A DNA stretch of 9,349 nt from UMGS172 sp964634675 (lineage in GTDB: Bacteria; Bacillota; Clostridia; Oscillospirales; Acutalibacteraceae): the NCBI GenBank assembly GCA_964634675.1, contig CAZWLH010000062.1, forward strand, positions 1 through 9,349, written 5' to 3'. Shown here one piece after another: positions 1 through 5,596 of this stretch (position 1 is its first letter; every line of letters begins with the position of its first letter). The notes under the pieces are model-generated. The model worked only from the letters and a program-made list of their open reading frames with translations, was not told the DNA's origin and ran no database searches. The translations under genes and the position numbers were made by a program.

Positions 1-320
1 TGATAGAACTCTTCAAGCAGCGCTTCATTATGAAGCTTTGAGTCCTTAAGGTCTCTGAGAAGCTTATTTTCCGGGCCTTCCATAACCTGCTTTGCGGTGA
101 ATTCCAAATCGAGCAAATTGGTTCCCAAAGAGCCTGAAAGCGTTTTTTTCATTATGCCGAGTAAGCGTTCGCTTTCCTCGACGGTACAGCTTGCCATAGG
201 CTGGTCGAGACGTGTGACGATCTTGTTTTCGGAATTGACAAGACAGCCCTTGATGCTTAAAATATTGGTTTTTTCCGGTCTGAAGCGACGTTTTATCTCT
301 CTTAATTCTTTTTCGGTCAT
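1..320 (-). CDS. DUF4317 family protein, N-terminal part (cut by left edge)
   Basis: The reverse strand opens at an ATG (318-320) and stays open for 106 codons to the window edge, so only the N-terminus is present. The product begins MTEKELREIKRRFRPEK and continues with an 'LSIKGCLVNSENKIV' stretch and a 'KKTLSGSLGTNLLDLEF' stretch. This pattern matches my memory of the N-terminus of DUF4317, a family of soluble Firmicutes proteins of several hundred residues with no established function. No signal peptide or membrane segment is visible in this part. An AGGAG ribosome site lies 9 bases upstream of the ATG, and a near-consensus promoter (353-381) precedes it. The neighbouring esterase gene ends behind a terminator, so this gene is a separate transcription unit. 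The family call rests on recognition of the conserved N-terminal pattern; no function is proposed. Confidence 0.75.
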   Translation of the reverse strand, partial: MTEKELREIKRRFRPEKTNILSIKGCLVNSENKIVTRLDQPMASCTVEESERLLGIMKKTLSGSLGTNLLDLEFTAKQVMEGPENKLLRDLKDSKLHNEALLEEFY

Positions 321-352
321 TTTTCTTGACTCCTAATCATTCGTTTCTATTA

Positions 353-381
353 AATATAACACCGAAACGGGTTCTTTTCAA
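353..381 (-). promoter_or_regulatory. Sigma-A type promoter of the DUF4317 gene
   Basis: Reading the minus strand, TTGAAA (381-376) and TATATT (358-353) are separated by exactly 17 bases. The implied start of transcription near 346 leaves a short leader with the AGGAG site at 330-334. The promoter sits just downstream of the terminator of the preceding gene, as expected for an independent unit. Confidence 0.7.
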
Positions 382-395
382 GTGAAATTTAGTCT

Positions 396-430
396 AAAAA
401 ACACCGCCTCAAGCCGAAGCGGTGTAAAAA
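396..430 (-). terminator. Intrinsic terminator of the CE15-like esterase gene
   Basis: Bases 401-407 (ACACCGC) pair with 419-425 (GCGGTGT). The stem extends through one mismatch by two more pairs around a 5-base loop. On the minus strand the hairpin starts 6 bases after the esterase stop codon (432-434) and is followed by a T run (400-396), the layout of a rho-independent terminator for minus-strand transcription. The plus-strand copy is followed by A residues, so it is not expected to act on transcripts coming from the left. Confidence 0.85.
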
Positions 431-431
431 A

Positions 432-1589
432 TTATTTTTCGGGGCATCGCCAATCGAAGATAAGCTCGGGCTCCTTAAACGGTGTTTTGAAAAACGTGTC
501 GTCAAGCGGAGTTTTATCGGTATGAAGCTTTATGACCTTTACAAGCTGCTTGATATCGCAAACGTCGTGGCGGTGAGTACCCGTGCGATAGTACCAAATC
601 AGGTTATCCTCTTTGCCGTAAAGCTTGAATACCTCTTTTGCCGCTAAGGTCGTCTGCCACGAGCCGACAGTGTTGGTCCAAGCATCGCTTGCGGCCTCGA
701 ATACGCAAAGCTTTCTCGGAGCGACAAGTGCCTTAAGATAATGTGCATCAAAGGGAAGCACCTGCTCACGCTCAAGATAATCCTGCATTTTTTCGCCGAT
801 CCAAAACGGGAAGTTGGTACCGAGATCCTTTAAACGCTCACTTCTGCGTTCAACGCCGTCCTCACAAAGCTGCTTCATATGTATGCGGTAGCAGCTGCAA
901 GAACCGCAGTTGGTTTCGTTGGGATTGACGATAGCCGCTCTTTCATCCAAAACGCCGGCTAACATAGCTGTTTTTGCGCCTCTTGAATGACCAGTAAAGG
1001 CTATTGCGGATTGGTCGATGAATCCGAGCTTTTCGCAAAGATCGACACATCTCGAATATCCCCACGCCCAGGCGGCGATGCTTCCGAAATCAAGCTCGGG
1101 ATAAACCTCGTACAAAGCACCGTGTGAGCGACCCTCACTCTTGATGTCGTGTGCAAGCTCAAGGCGGTTGAATATGCAGAAGGCGATACCGTTGTCGGTC
1201 ATTGCCGAGATATAGTCCTTGTCGTGAGAATATGCCCAACAGCCGTCACCGTCGATAATAACGGGAACCTTGCCGTCGACATTCGGTCTGAAAATCTTGA
1301 CACTGAAGGATACCTGCTTCAATGCGGTTCCCGAGTATATTTTATATGACACGCAGGAGTCTTTATAGTTTTCGCTTAAAGCTTCATACTCGAAAACCTC
1401 GGGCTTCGGCGGCTGTGTACCGTATTGCAGTTCGACGGCGGTTTTGTATATTTCCGCTCTGCGCCTTTCCCAATCGTCGACCGATTCGACCTTTGTTCCG
1501 TCATCGAATACAAACGGGTCAGGAAGCTTGCCGAGAACCTCATATTCGGTCACCTTTATGATCTCTTCACCTGTTACGGGTCTTTCCAT
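432..1589 (-). CDS. CE15-like (glucuronoyl esterase-type) alpha/beta hydrolase
   Basis: A 385-residue alpha/beta hydrolase. From the chosen start, the nucleophile elbow GHSRG places the serine at residue 202. A glutamate in 'NPNETNCG' lies 23 residues later (E225), and histidines at 339 and 341 follow in 'GTHRHD'. The preceding 'AAWAWGYSRCVDL', the following 'LPFDAHYLKALVAPRKL' and the early 'DDWERRRAEI' fit the carbohydrate esterase family 15 fold. CE15 enzymes cut ester bonds between lignin alcohols and 4-O-methyl-glucuronate of xylan, with a Ser-Glu-His triad. No signal peptide is visible, so it should act inside the cell, presumably on imported ester-bearing fragments. I chose the ATG at 1589 because GGAG (1599-1602) lies 9 bases upstream; an in-frame ATG at 1619 has no ribosome site and lies upstream of the predicted transcription start. 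The typical CE15 'GCSR' is GHSR here, so it could be a neighbouring acetyl-xylan-esterase-like family. Substrate is inferred. Confidence 0.78.
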   Translation of the reverse strand: MERPVTGEEIIKVTEYEVLGKLPDPFVFDDGTKVESVDDWERRRAEIYKTAVELQYGTQPPKPEVFEYEALSENYKDSCVSYKIYSGTALKQVSFSVKIFRPNVDGKVPVIIDGDGCWAYSHDKDYISAMTDNGIAFCIFNRLELAHDIKSEGRSHGALYEVYPELDFGSIAAWAWGYSRCVDLCEKLGFIDQSAIAFTGHSRGAKTAMLAGVLDERAAIVNPNETNCGSCSCYRIHMKQLCEDGVERRSERLKDLGTNFPFWIGEKMQDYLEREQVLPFDAHYLKALVAPRKLCVFEAASDAWTNTVGSWQTTLAAKEVFKLYGKEDNLIWYYRTGTHRHDVCDIKQLVKVIKLHTDKTPLDDTFFKTPFKEPELIFDWRCPEK

Positions 1590-1598
1590 AAATACCAA

Positions 1599-1602
1599 CT
1601 CC
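1599..1602 (-). promoter_or_regulatory. Ribosome binding site fixing the CE15-like gene start
   Basis: GGAG on the minus strand with 9 bases to the ATG at 1589. It decides between that ATG and the longer in-frame ATG at 1619, which has only AT-rich sequence in front of it. Confidence 0.75.
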
Positions 1603-1620
1603 GATTTGCAATTTTTCATC

Positions 1621-1649
1621 AGTATATCATATATTTATTGCAATTGCAA
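1621..1649 (-). promoter_or_regulatory. Extended -10 promoter of the CE15-like esterase gene
   Basis: On the minus strand TTGCAA (1649-1644) and TATACT (1626-1621) are 17 bases apart, and TGA precedes the -10 box, giving the extended -10 pattern TGnTATACT. Transcription would start near 1614, a leader of about 25 bases before the ATG at 1589. The promoter lies in the short gap after the SGNH esterase gene, so the CE15-like gene can be transcribed alone as well as by read-through. Confidence 0.72.
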
Positions 1650-1650
1650 T
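1637..1650. promoter_or_regulatory. Perfect 14-bp palindrome, candidate operator
   Basis: ATTGCAATTGCAAT is an exact 14-bp palindrome that covers the whole -35 box of the promoter at 1621-1649. Its position would let a dimeric repressor block RNA polymerase. The symmetry and overlap are seen directly; operator function and the identity of the regulator are inferred. Confidence 0.5.
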
Positions 1651-1663
1651 CGTTTTGATATAT

Positions 1664-2554
1664 TTATTTCTTCATAAATTCCTTTGCGAATTTTATATAT
1701 TTATCCATCAGCGGTTTTGTTTCGGAATAGTTCCTCGCAAGCATAGTTTCATATTCGGCACCCTTGCGGTTTTCAGCCGCAAATTCACGGATGAGCTTCA
1801 TTCGCTGCTCGGGTGTTTTCGAAAAATCGTCATTCAAAACAAAGTGCTCGGCGGCGACTGTATCACGTATTTTAAGAACAGCTGCGTGCCATTCTCCGAC
1901 CTCTGCCGAGAGCGGTTCCATGTCGCCGAGAGAAAATCCCTGAAACTTAAGAAAACAATCGGCCATACGCCAAAAGCCACGCCCAAGCGGATGAACTCGG
2001 TCGTCACCGTACAGCTTTTCGGTCTGCATTTTCTCTGTTATGTATGAATGATAGTCGCAAAGAGGCAATTTGCGCTCAGAAGCGAAGCGGCGAACGTATT
2101 CGGCATATCCCAACAGCAGTGCAGCACCGCCTTTGAGTGCTTCACGGCTGCTGTTAACATATTCGGCATACGGTGTAGGAGTGCAAAGAATGAGCTTTGA
2201 GCCTGCACTTTCTATTTTGTCTGCAAGTTTCGAGAGGTTTTCTTTGTAGTCCCGGTATGCCTTAGTGAGTTTGCCGTACTTTTCGGATTTGGGTGAATTC
2301 AAAAAATCCCTCATAGAGTCATTCATACCGAGGCAAACGACGGTATGCGTGGGAGAAAAGGGAAGTACATCCTCAGAAAAAGCAGACAGTGCGGTCGATA
2401 CGGTGCCGCCCGATATTCCGCAGTTGTAAAATTCGATTTTGTTGTCTGCCAGATTCTTTCGGTAATAGTCAACGATATATGCCAAGGAAAGATTTAAGTG
2501 GGTGATGCTGTCTCCGATGAAGCAAACACGGGAATTTTTCGGAAAACGGTACAT
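1664..2554 (-). CDS. SGNH/GDSL-family hydrolase (probable carbohydrate esterase)
   Basis: A complete 296-residue protein with the SGNH hydrolase signature blocks in order: 'FIGDSIT' with the nucleophile Ser16 (block I), the glycines of 'NCGISGGT' at 46-50 (block II), 'LGMNDS' with Asn78 (block III), and 'DDRVHP' with Asp185 and His188 (block V). The family hydrolyses ester bonds, often acetyl groups on plant polysaccharides or oligosaccharides. After the SGNH domain, about 95 residues of mostly charged, probably helical sequence follow. There is no signal peptide, so a cytoplasmic location is expected. GAGGAG lies 7 bases upstream of the ATG, and no other start competes. No terminator is visible between its stop and the CE15-like gene, so the two esterases may share a transcript. 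Its own promoter is not obvious; the AT-rich gap toward the divergent greA-like gene must contain it. The family is secure, the substrate unknown. Confidence 0.88.
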   Translation of the reverse strand: MYRFPKNSRVCFIGDSITHLNLSLAYIVDYYRKNLADNKIEFYNCGISGGTVSTALSAFSEDVLPFSPTHTVVCLGMNDSMRDFLNSPKSEKYGKLTKAYRDYKENLSKLADKIESAGSKLILCTPTPYAEYVNSSREALKGGAALLLGYAEYVRRFASERKLPLCDYHSYITEKMQTEKLYGDDRVHPLGRGFWRMADCFLKFQGFSLGDMEPLSAEVGEWHAAVLKIRDTVAAEHFVLNDDFSKTPEQRMKLIREFAAENRKGAEYETMLARNYSETKPLMDKYIKFAKEFMKK

Positions 2555-2588
2555 AAAAACACTCCTCGATTTTAATGTTATTTAACGG

Positions 2589-2617
2589 TTGAAAAATGTA
2601 TTTAAATTTGGTATAAT
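2589..2617 (+). promoter_or_regulatory. Sigma-A promoter of the GreA-family gene
   Basis: TTGAAA (2589-2594) and TATAAT (2612-2617) are separated by 17 bases. Transcription would start near 2624, about 20 bases before the ATG at 2644, with AGGGG (2631-2635) as ribosome site. This is one of the best promoter matches in the window, which fits a constitutively expressed housekeeping-type gene. Confidence 0.8.
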
Positions 2618-2643
2618 TTAGAAAAAGAAAAGGGGACATTCGA

Positions 2644-3147
2644 ATGAATAATGAGCTGACGGCACTTGATATCAAAAAAATGCAGGAGGAGCTTGATTAC
2701 AGAAAGCTCACTCTTATGCCCGAGCAAATAGCAGAGGTTCAGCTTGCACGTTCACACGGCGACCTCAGTGAAAATTTTGAGTATAAGGCCGCAAAGCAGG
2801 CCCTTAACCGCAACAAAAGCCGTATGCGCTATTTGGAAAAAATGATCAAGACCGCACGGATTATCGAAGACTCTTCAAGCTCTGATGAGGTCGGACTTTA
2901 CGATTATATAGAGCTTTTGTTTGTCGATGACGATGAGACCGAAACGGTTCAGGTTGTTACAACGGTCAGAACAAATCCGCTTGAGCACCGTGTCAGCAAG
3001 GAATCCCCGATCGGTCGTGCGATCCTCGGTAAAAGAGCGGGGGATACCGTCAGGGTGCCCAACGAAAACGGCGGCGGTTATTCGGTTAAAATACTCTCGA
3101 TTCGCAAGGCCGAGGATGACGGCTCGGCACCGCTACTTTCTTATTGA
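2644..3147 (+). CDS. greA: GreA/GreB-family transcription elongation (transcript cleavage) factor
   Basis: A complete 167-residue protein with the GreA layout. The N-terminal half (about 1-75) is the antiparallel coiled coil that enters the RNA polymerase secondary channel; its tip carries 'HGDLSENFEY' (38-47), whose acidic residues Asp40 and Glu43 help the polymerase cleave backtracked RNA. The C-terminal domain (about 80-157) is FKBP-like and contains 'SPIGRAILGKRAGDTV' (121-135 region), which binds the polymerase. The linker has a run of four serines (77-80). It differs from the commonest GreA in places: 'NRNKSRM' stands where 'E.RI' is usual, so this may be a second Gre-type copy rather than the only greA. 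AGGGG lies 8 bases before the ATG, and the promoter at 2589-2617 is strong. It is divergent from the esterase gene, and its stop codon directly abuts the stop codon of the opposing AraC gene. Confidence 0.87.
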   Translation: MNNELTALDIKKMQEELDYRKLTLMPEQIAEVQLARSHGDLSENFEYKAAKQALNRNKSRMRYLEKMIKTARIIEDSSSSDEVGLYDYIELLFVDDDETETVQVVTTVRTNPLEHRVSKESPIGRAILGKRAGDTVRVPNENGGGYSVKILSIRKAEDDGSAPLLSY

Positions 3148-3900
3148 CTATATTTTAAGCACAAGGTTCTGCTTCATATATTCCGACGGTGTCACACCGG
3201 TTTTTTCTCTGAATACGCGGTCGAAATGGTATTGATTCGAAAATCCGCACTGTGCGGCGACGGCGTTAATCTTGAGCTTTCCCTCTGACAAAAGCTGCTT
3301 AGCCTTGTTTATTCTTATATCGATTATAAATTGCTTTGGTGTCATTTTGTAGTGCTCGGTAAATATCCGCCTGAAATAGACCTCGCTTATTCTGCACTGA
3401 CGTGCAAGCTCTTCGTTCGAAAGCGATGGGTCACAGTAATTGTTTTCGATATATTTTACCGCAGGCATTATCGCACGGCTCGGTGCGTTCTGTGAGCCGA
3501 GCTTATAGATGATGTGGTAAAAAATACTCATTATCTCGGCCTTGTTGCCGTCAAACAGTGATAGGTATTTCATTTTTTCGAAGTCACGCATATAACCCTC
3601 GGGACTGTGTATTTCGATCGGTACGACGGTGTCGCACAGCACCTCGGTGCACTTAAAATCTATCACCGCAAAAGCACCTGTCCTGTTGCCGTAAAGCTTG
3701 TATGTCTGCCCCTTCGGAAGCAAAACGGCGTGTTCGGGGTCGGAAACTGCGGTGCGGCCGTTGTGGGTGTAGGTTATCTGCCCCTCGGTGCAAAAGGAAA
3801 TTCCGTAATGTTTTCGCTCGTTCACGGTGTCGTTTCGGCCTTTCGGCGAATAAACGGTCAGTATCCTGCAAATATCGGTAACCGTTATGTCTTTCGGCAT
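3148..3900 (-). CDS. AraC-family transcriptional regulator (regulator 1)
   Basis: A complete 250-residue regulator. The N-terminal part (about 25-100) resembles the AraC cupin-type ligand-binding domain, with 'LLPKGQTYKLYG' (60-71) typical of its second beta hairpin. The C-terminal 105 residues hold the two helix-turn-helix motifs, around 162-182 ('SNEELARQCRISEVYFRRIF') and 211-232 ('INAVAAQCGFSNQYHFDRVF'), followed by the family-end pattern 'TGVTPSEYMKQ'. Such proteins usually activate a nearby catabolic operon when a sugar or related ligand binds. The divergent SDR/dehydroquinase-like operon starting at 4062 is the obvious target. AGGAGG lies 6 bases before the ATG, and an extended -10 promoter (3922-3950) drives it. 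The C-terminus abuts the greA-like gene stop to stop with no gap. The ligand is unknown. Confidence 0.92.
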   Translation of the reverse strand: MPKDITVTDICRILTVYSPKGRNDTVNERKHYGISFCTEGQITYTHNGRTAVSDPEHAVLLPKGQTYKLYGNRTGAFAVIDFKCTEVLCDTVVPIEIHSPEGYMRDFEKMKYLSLFDGNKAEIMSIFYHIIYKLGSQNAPSRAIMPAVKYIENNYCDPSLSNEELARQCRISEVYFRRIFTEHYKMTPKQFIIDIRINKAKQLLSEGKLKINAVAAQCGFSNQYHFDRVFREKTGVTPSEYMKQNLVLKI

Positions 3901-3921
3901 ATCGCACCTCCTTTTTTCGGT

Positions 3922-3950
3922 ATTGTACCACTTTAGTTTAATTTTTTCAA
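3922..3950 (-). promoter_or_regulatory. Extended -10 promoter of AraC regulator 1
   Basis: On the minus strand TTGAAA (3950-3945) and TACAAT (3927-3922) are 17 bases apart, with TGG before the -10 box (extended -10). The ribosome site AGGAGG (3912-3907) begins 10 bases downstream of the -10 box, so the transcript leader is very short. Confidence 0.7.
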
Positions 3951-4002
3951 TATATTTGCCCGAAAAAATATCAAAAACATCAAAGTTATACTGTTTTGGC
4001 TA

Positions 4003-4030
4003 TTGCATTATAAAGCTTTGCTTTTATAAT
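4003..4030 (+). promoter_or_regulatory. Promoter of the SDR/dehydroquinase-like operon
   Basis: TTGCAT (4003-4008) and TATAAT (4025-4030) have a 16-base spacer. The -35 box is imperfect, as is common at promoters that need an activator such as the divergent AraC protein. The leader is about 25 bases and holds AGGAG at 4048-4052. A second TATAAT begins at 4030 but has no -35 partner. Confidence 0.55.
4007..4030. repeat. Imperfect inverted repeat inside the SDR operon promoter
   Basis: ATTATAAAGC (4007-4016) and GCTTTTATAAT (4020-4030) are reverse complements apart from one extra A, with a 3-base centre. The repeat fills the spacer and -10 box of the promoter at 4003-4030. It could be an operator, or merely a consequence of AT-rich sequence; the role is inferred. 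Confidence 0.4.
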
Positions 4031-4061
4031 ATAATTATAAACTTTTTAGGAGTGATTTTTA

Positions 4062-4826
4062 ATGGATTTTACAGGTAAAACAGCCATTTCAACAGGCGCC
4101 GCATCCGGTATGGGACTTCTGTTCGCACAGAACTTTGCCGACCTCGGCGGAAATGTTGTTATGTGCGATATCAATGAGGCCGTTCTCAAAGAAAAGGCCG
4201 CAGAGATCAATGCAAAGGGCAAGGGAAAAGCACTTGCCGTTATTTGCGATGTAAGAGACTATGCACAGGTCTGCGCCGCAAGAGACGCCGCTGTTGAGAC
4301 CTTCGGCAGTATCGATATCGTTTGCAACTTTGCCGGCGGTACCGCAAGAAGAATGCTCAATGTCGACCGTGAGAAATATCCCGAGTTCCCCGACGTTCCG
4401 ATCGATGTATACGATTGGGGAATCGATTTCAACTTGAAAGGCCCGTTCTATTTCGCACATGCCGCTTTAAAGCAGATGAGAGAGCAGAAGAGCGGTCTTA
4501 TCATAAACATCGGTTCCATCACCGGTGCAGAGGGCGACGGTTACGGAATGGATTATCCGGTTTCCAAGGCAGGTCTTATGTACGGCTTGACAAAATCCGT
4601 TGCTCAGTTCGGTTCTAAATATGGCATACGCTGTGTTTGCGTATCTCCCGGACCCGTTCTCACACGTGCCGCAATGGCAAGTATGAAAACCTTGCTCGGC
4701 AGAGCCGCAGAGCCGCAGGAGATCATTGATCTCGTTCTCTTTATCGCTTCGGACAAGGGTCAGTTTATTAACGGCGAAAACATTATGATTGACGGCGGAC
4801 GTAACGCCGCAGAAAGGTCTTGCTAA
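4062..4826 (+). CDS. Classical short-chain dehydrogenase/reductase (SDR), probably NAD-dependent
   Basis: A complete 254-residue SDR. Visible motifs are the dinucleotide-binding 'TGAASGMG' (11-18), 'CDV' (62-64), 'NFAGG' (89-93), Asn124, Ser152 in 'IGSITG', and the catalytic Tyr165/Lys169 pair in 'YPVSK'; 'SPGPV' follows at 195-199. Asp36 at the end of the second strand suggests NAD(H) over NADP(H). The enzyme should reversibly oxidise a hydroxyl group; close SDRs act on sugars, sugar acids, polyols or cyclic alcohols, so the name of the substrate cannot be given. A short insertion around 100-115 may shape the substrate pocket. AGGAG lies 9 bases upstream. It is the first gene of an operon with the dehydroquinase-like gene, whose start nearly touches its stop, and is divergent from AraC regulator 1, its likely controller. 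Confidence 0.88.
   Translation: MDFTGKTAISTGAASGMGLLFAQNFADLGGNVVMCDINEAVLKEKAAEINAKGKGKALAVICDVRDYAQVCAARDAAVETFGSIDIVCNFAGGTARRMLNVDREKYPEFPDVPIDVYDWGIDFNLKGPFYFAHAALKQMREQKSGLIINIGSITGAEGDGYGMDYPVSKAGLMYGLTKSVAQFGSKYGIRCVCVSPGPVLTRAAMASMKTLLGRAAEPQEIIDLVLFIASDKGQFINGENIMIDGGRNAAERSC
4813..4817 (+). promoter_or_regulatory. Weak ribosome site deciding the dehydroquinase-like gene start
   Basis: AAAGG, at the end of the SDR gene, is 11 bases before GTG at 4829 but only 2 bases before an in-frame TTG at 4820. The spacing favours the GTG start. Translation is probably coupled to the SDR gene, whose stop is 2 bases upstream of that GTG. Confidence 0.5.
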
Positions 4827-4828
4827 CT

Positions 4829-5596
4829 GTGAAAAAGAGTTTTTTTGGTAATGAAAAAGCCGTCCTGACGGCTATGGTTCAGGCGGATAACCCTGTGAGA
4901 ATAAAGCATCTTATGGATGTTTGCTATTTCGGCGGTGCCGAGGCCTACGGTATTCAGTTTGAGCAGTTTTGCCCCGAATACCGTACTGCCGAGGTTTATG
5001 ACGACCTTGTGAGCTATTCTTCGGCCAAGGGTCTTCCCACATATGTCACAAACTACCGCTACGGCAAAAATACCGGCAAGACCGATGACGTTCTTGCCGA
5101 GGAAATGGTCGAGCTTGCAGAGCACGGCTTTGACCTTTGCGACGTTATGTGCGATTTTTATGATCCTCAGCCCGATGAGGTTGCAAGAGATGAGGATGCG
5201 ATCAAGCGCCAGATGGCTTTGATCGAGCGCATACACGAAAAGGGCGCAAAGGTTCTTATGTCGGCACACACCCATAAATATATGGACACCGATACCGTTG
5301 TGGAAATTGCACTCGAACAGCAGAGACGCGGTGCCGACCTTTGCAAGATAGTTATCCAGGCCGATACTTTGGAGCAGCAGTTGGATAGCCTTAAGACCAT
5401 CACGGTTTTAAAGGAAAAGCTCGATATTCCGTTCTTGTTCCTTTGCGGCGGCAATTGCGGCTTGCTCAGAAGAGTCGGCGGTGAGCTTGGCTGCGTGATG
5501 TATCTTTGCGTGCCCGAGTATGACGAGCTTGCAACTCCGCTTCAGCCGCTTCTCTCGGATATCAAGATCATCCGGGATCATATGAAGATAAGCTGA
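4829..5596 (+). CDS. Class I 3-dehydroquinase-like (AroD-like) protein with altered active site
   Basis: A 255-residue protein, counted from GTG at 4829, with the order of motifs of class I 3-dehydroquinate dehydratase (a TIM barrel using a lysine Schiff base). 'MSAHTH' gives the catalytic His147, 'GADLCKIVI' gives the Schiff-base Lys173, 'YVTNYR' gives Arg77, and 'LLRRVGGELGC' gives Arg215 with the barrel-end motif. The length fits the family. By alignment to what I remember of the E. coli/Salmonella enzyme, Glu46 and Arg48 correspond to Gly41 and Gln43, Glu86 to Asn81, and Ser232 to Cys. The Schiff-base machinery is thus kept while substrate recognition has changed. I infer dehydration (or another Schiff-base reaction) of a keto-compound made by the adjacent SDR, not the shikimate-pathway step. 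It starts 2 bases after the SDR stop. A TTG at 4820 is the alternative start. Its stop abuts that of AraC regulator 2. Confidence 0.75.
   Translation: MKKSFFGNEKAVLTAMVQADNPVRIKHLMDVCYFGGAEAYGIQFEQFCPEYRTAEVYDDLVSYSSAKGLPTYVTNYRYGKNTGKTDDVLAEEMVELAEHGFDLCDVMCDFYDPQPDEVARDEDAIKRQMALIERIHEKGAKVLMSAHTHKYMDTDTVVEIALEQQRRGADLCKIVIQADTLEQQLDSLKTITVLKEKLDIPFLFLCGGNCGLLRRVGGELGCVMYLCVPEYDELATPLQPLLSDIKIIRDHMKIS

Noticed and set aside
97..336. Plus-strand open frame of 79 codons at the left end
   Set aside because: It is antisense to the DUF4317 gene, which has a matching promoter, ribosome site and family N-terminus.
1590..1619. Longer start (ATG 1617-1619) for the CE15-like gene
   Set aside because: It has no ribosome site and lies upstream of the transcription start predicted from the 1621-1649 promoter; the ATG at 1589 has a well-placed GGAG.
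1655..2047. Open frame of 130 codons on the plus strand
   Set aside because: It is antisense to the SGNH esterase, whose catalytic blocks are in perfect order; the product looks like a random cysteine- and phenylalanine-rich sequence.
3970..3987. Tandem ATCAAA elements between regulator 1 and the SDR operon as AraC half-sites
   Set aside because: The repeat is only 6 bases in AT-rich DNA with 9-base spacing, not the roughly 21-base spacing usual for AraC half-sites; chance is the simpler explanation.
4823..5275. Open frame of about 150 codons on the minus strand
   Set aside because: It is antisense to the dehydroquinase-like gene, has no recognisable motif and no ribosome site supporting it.
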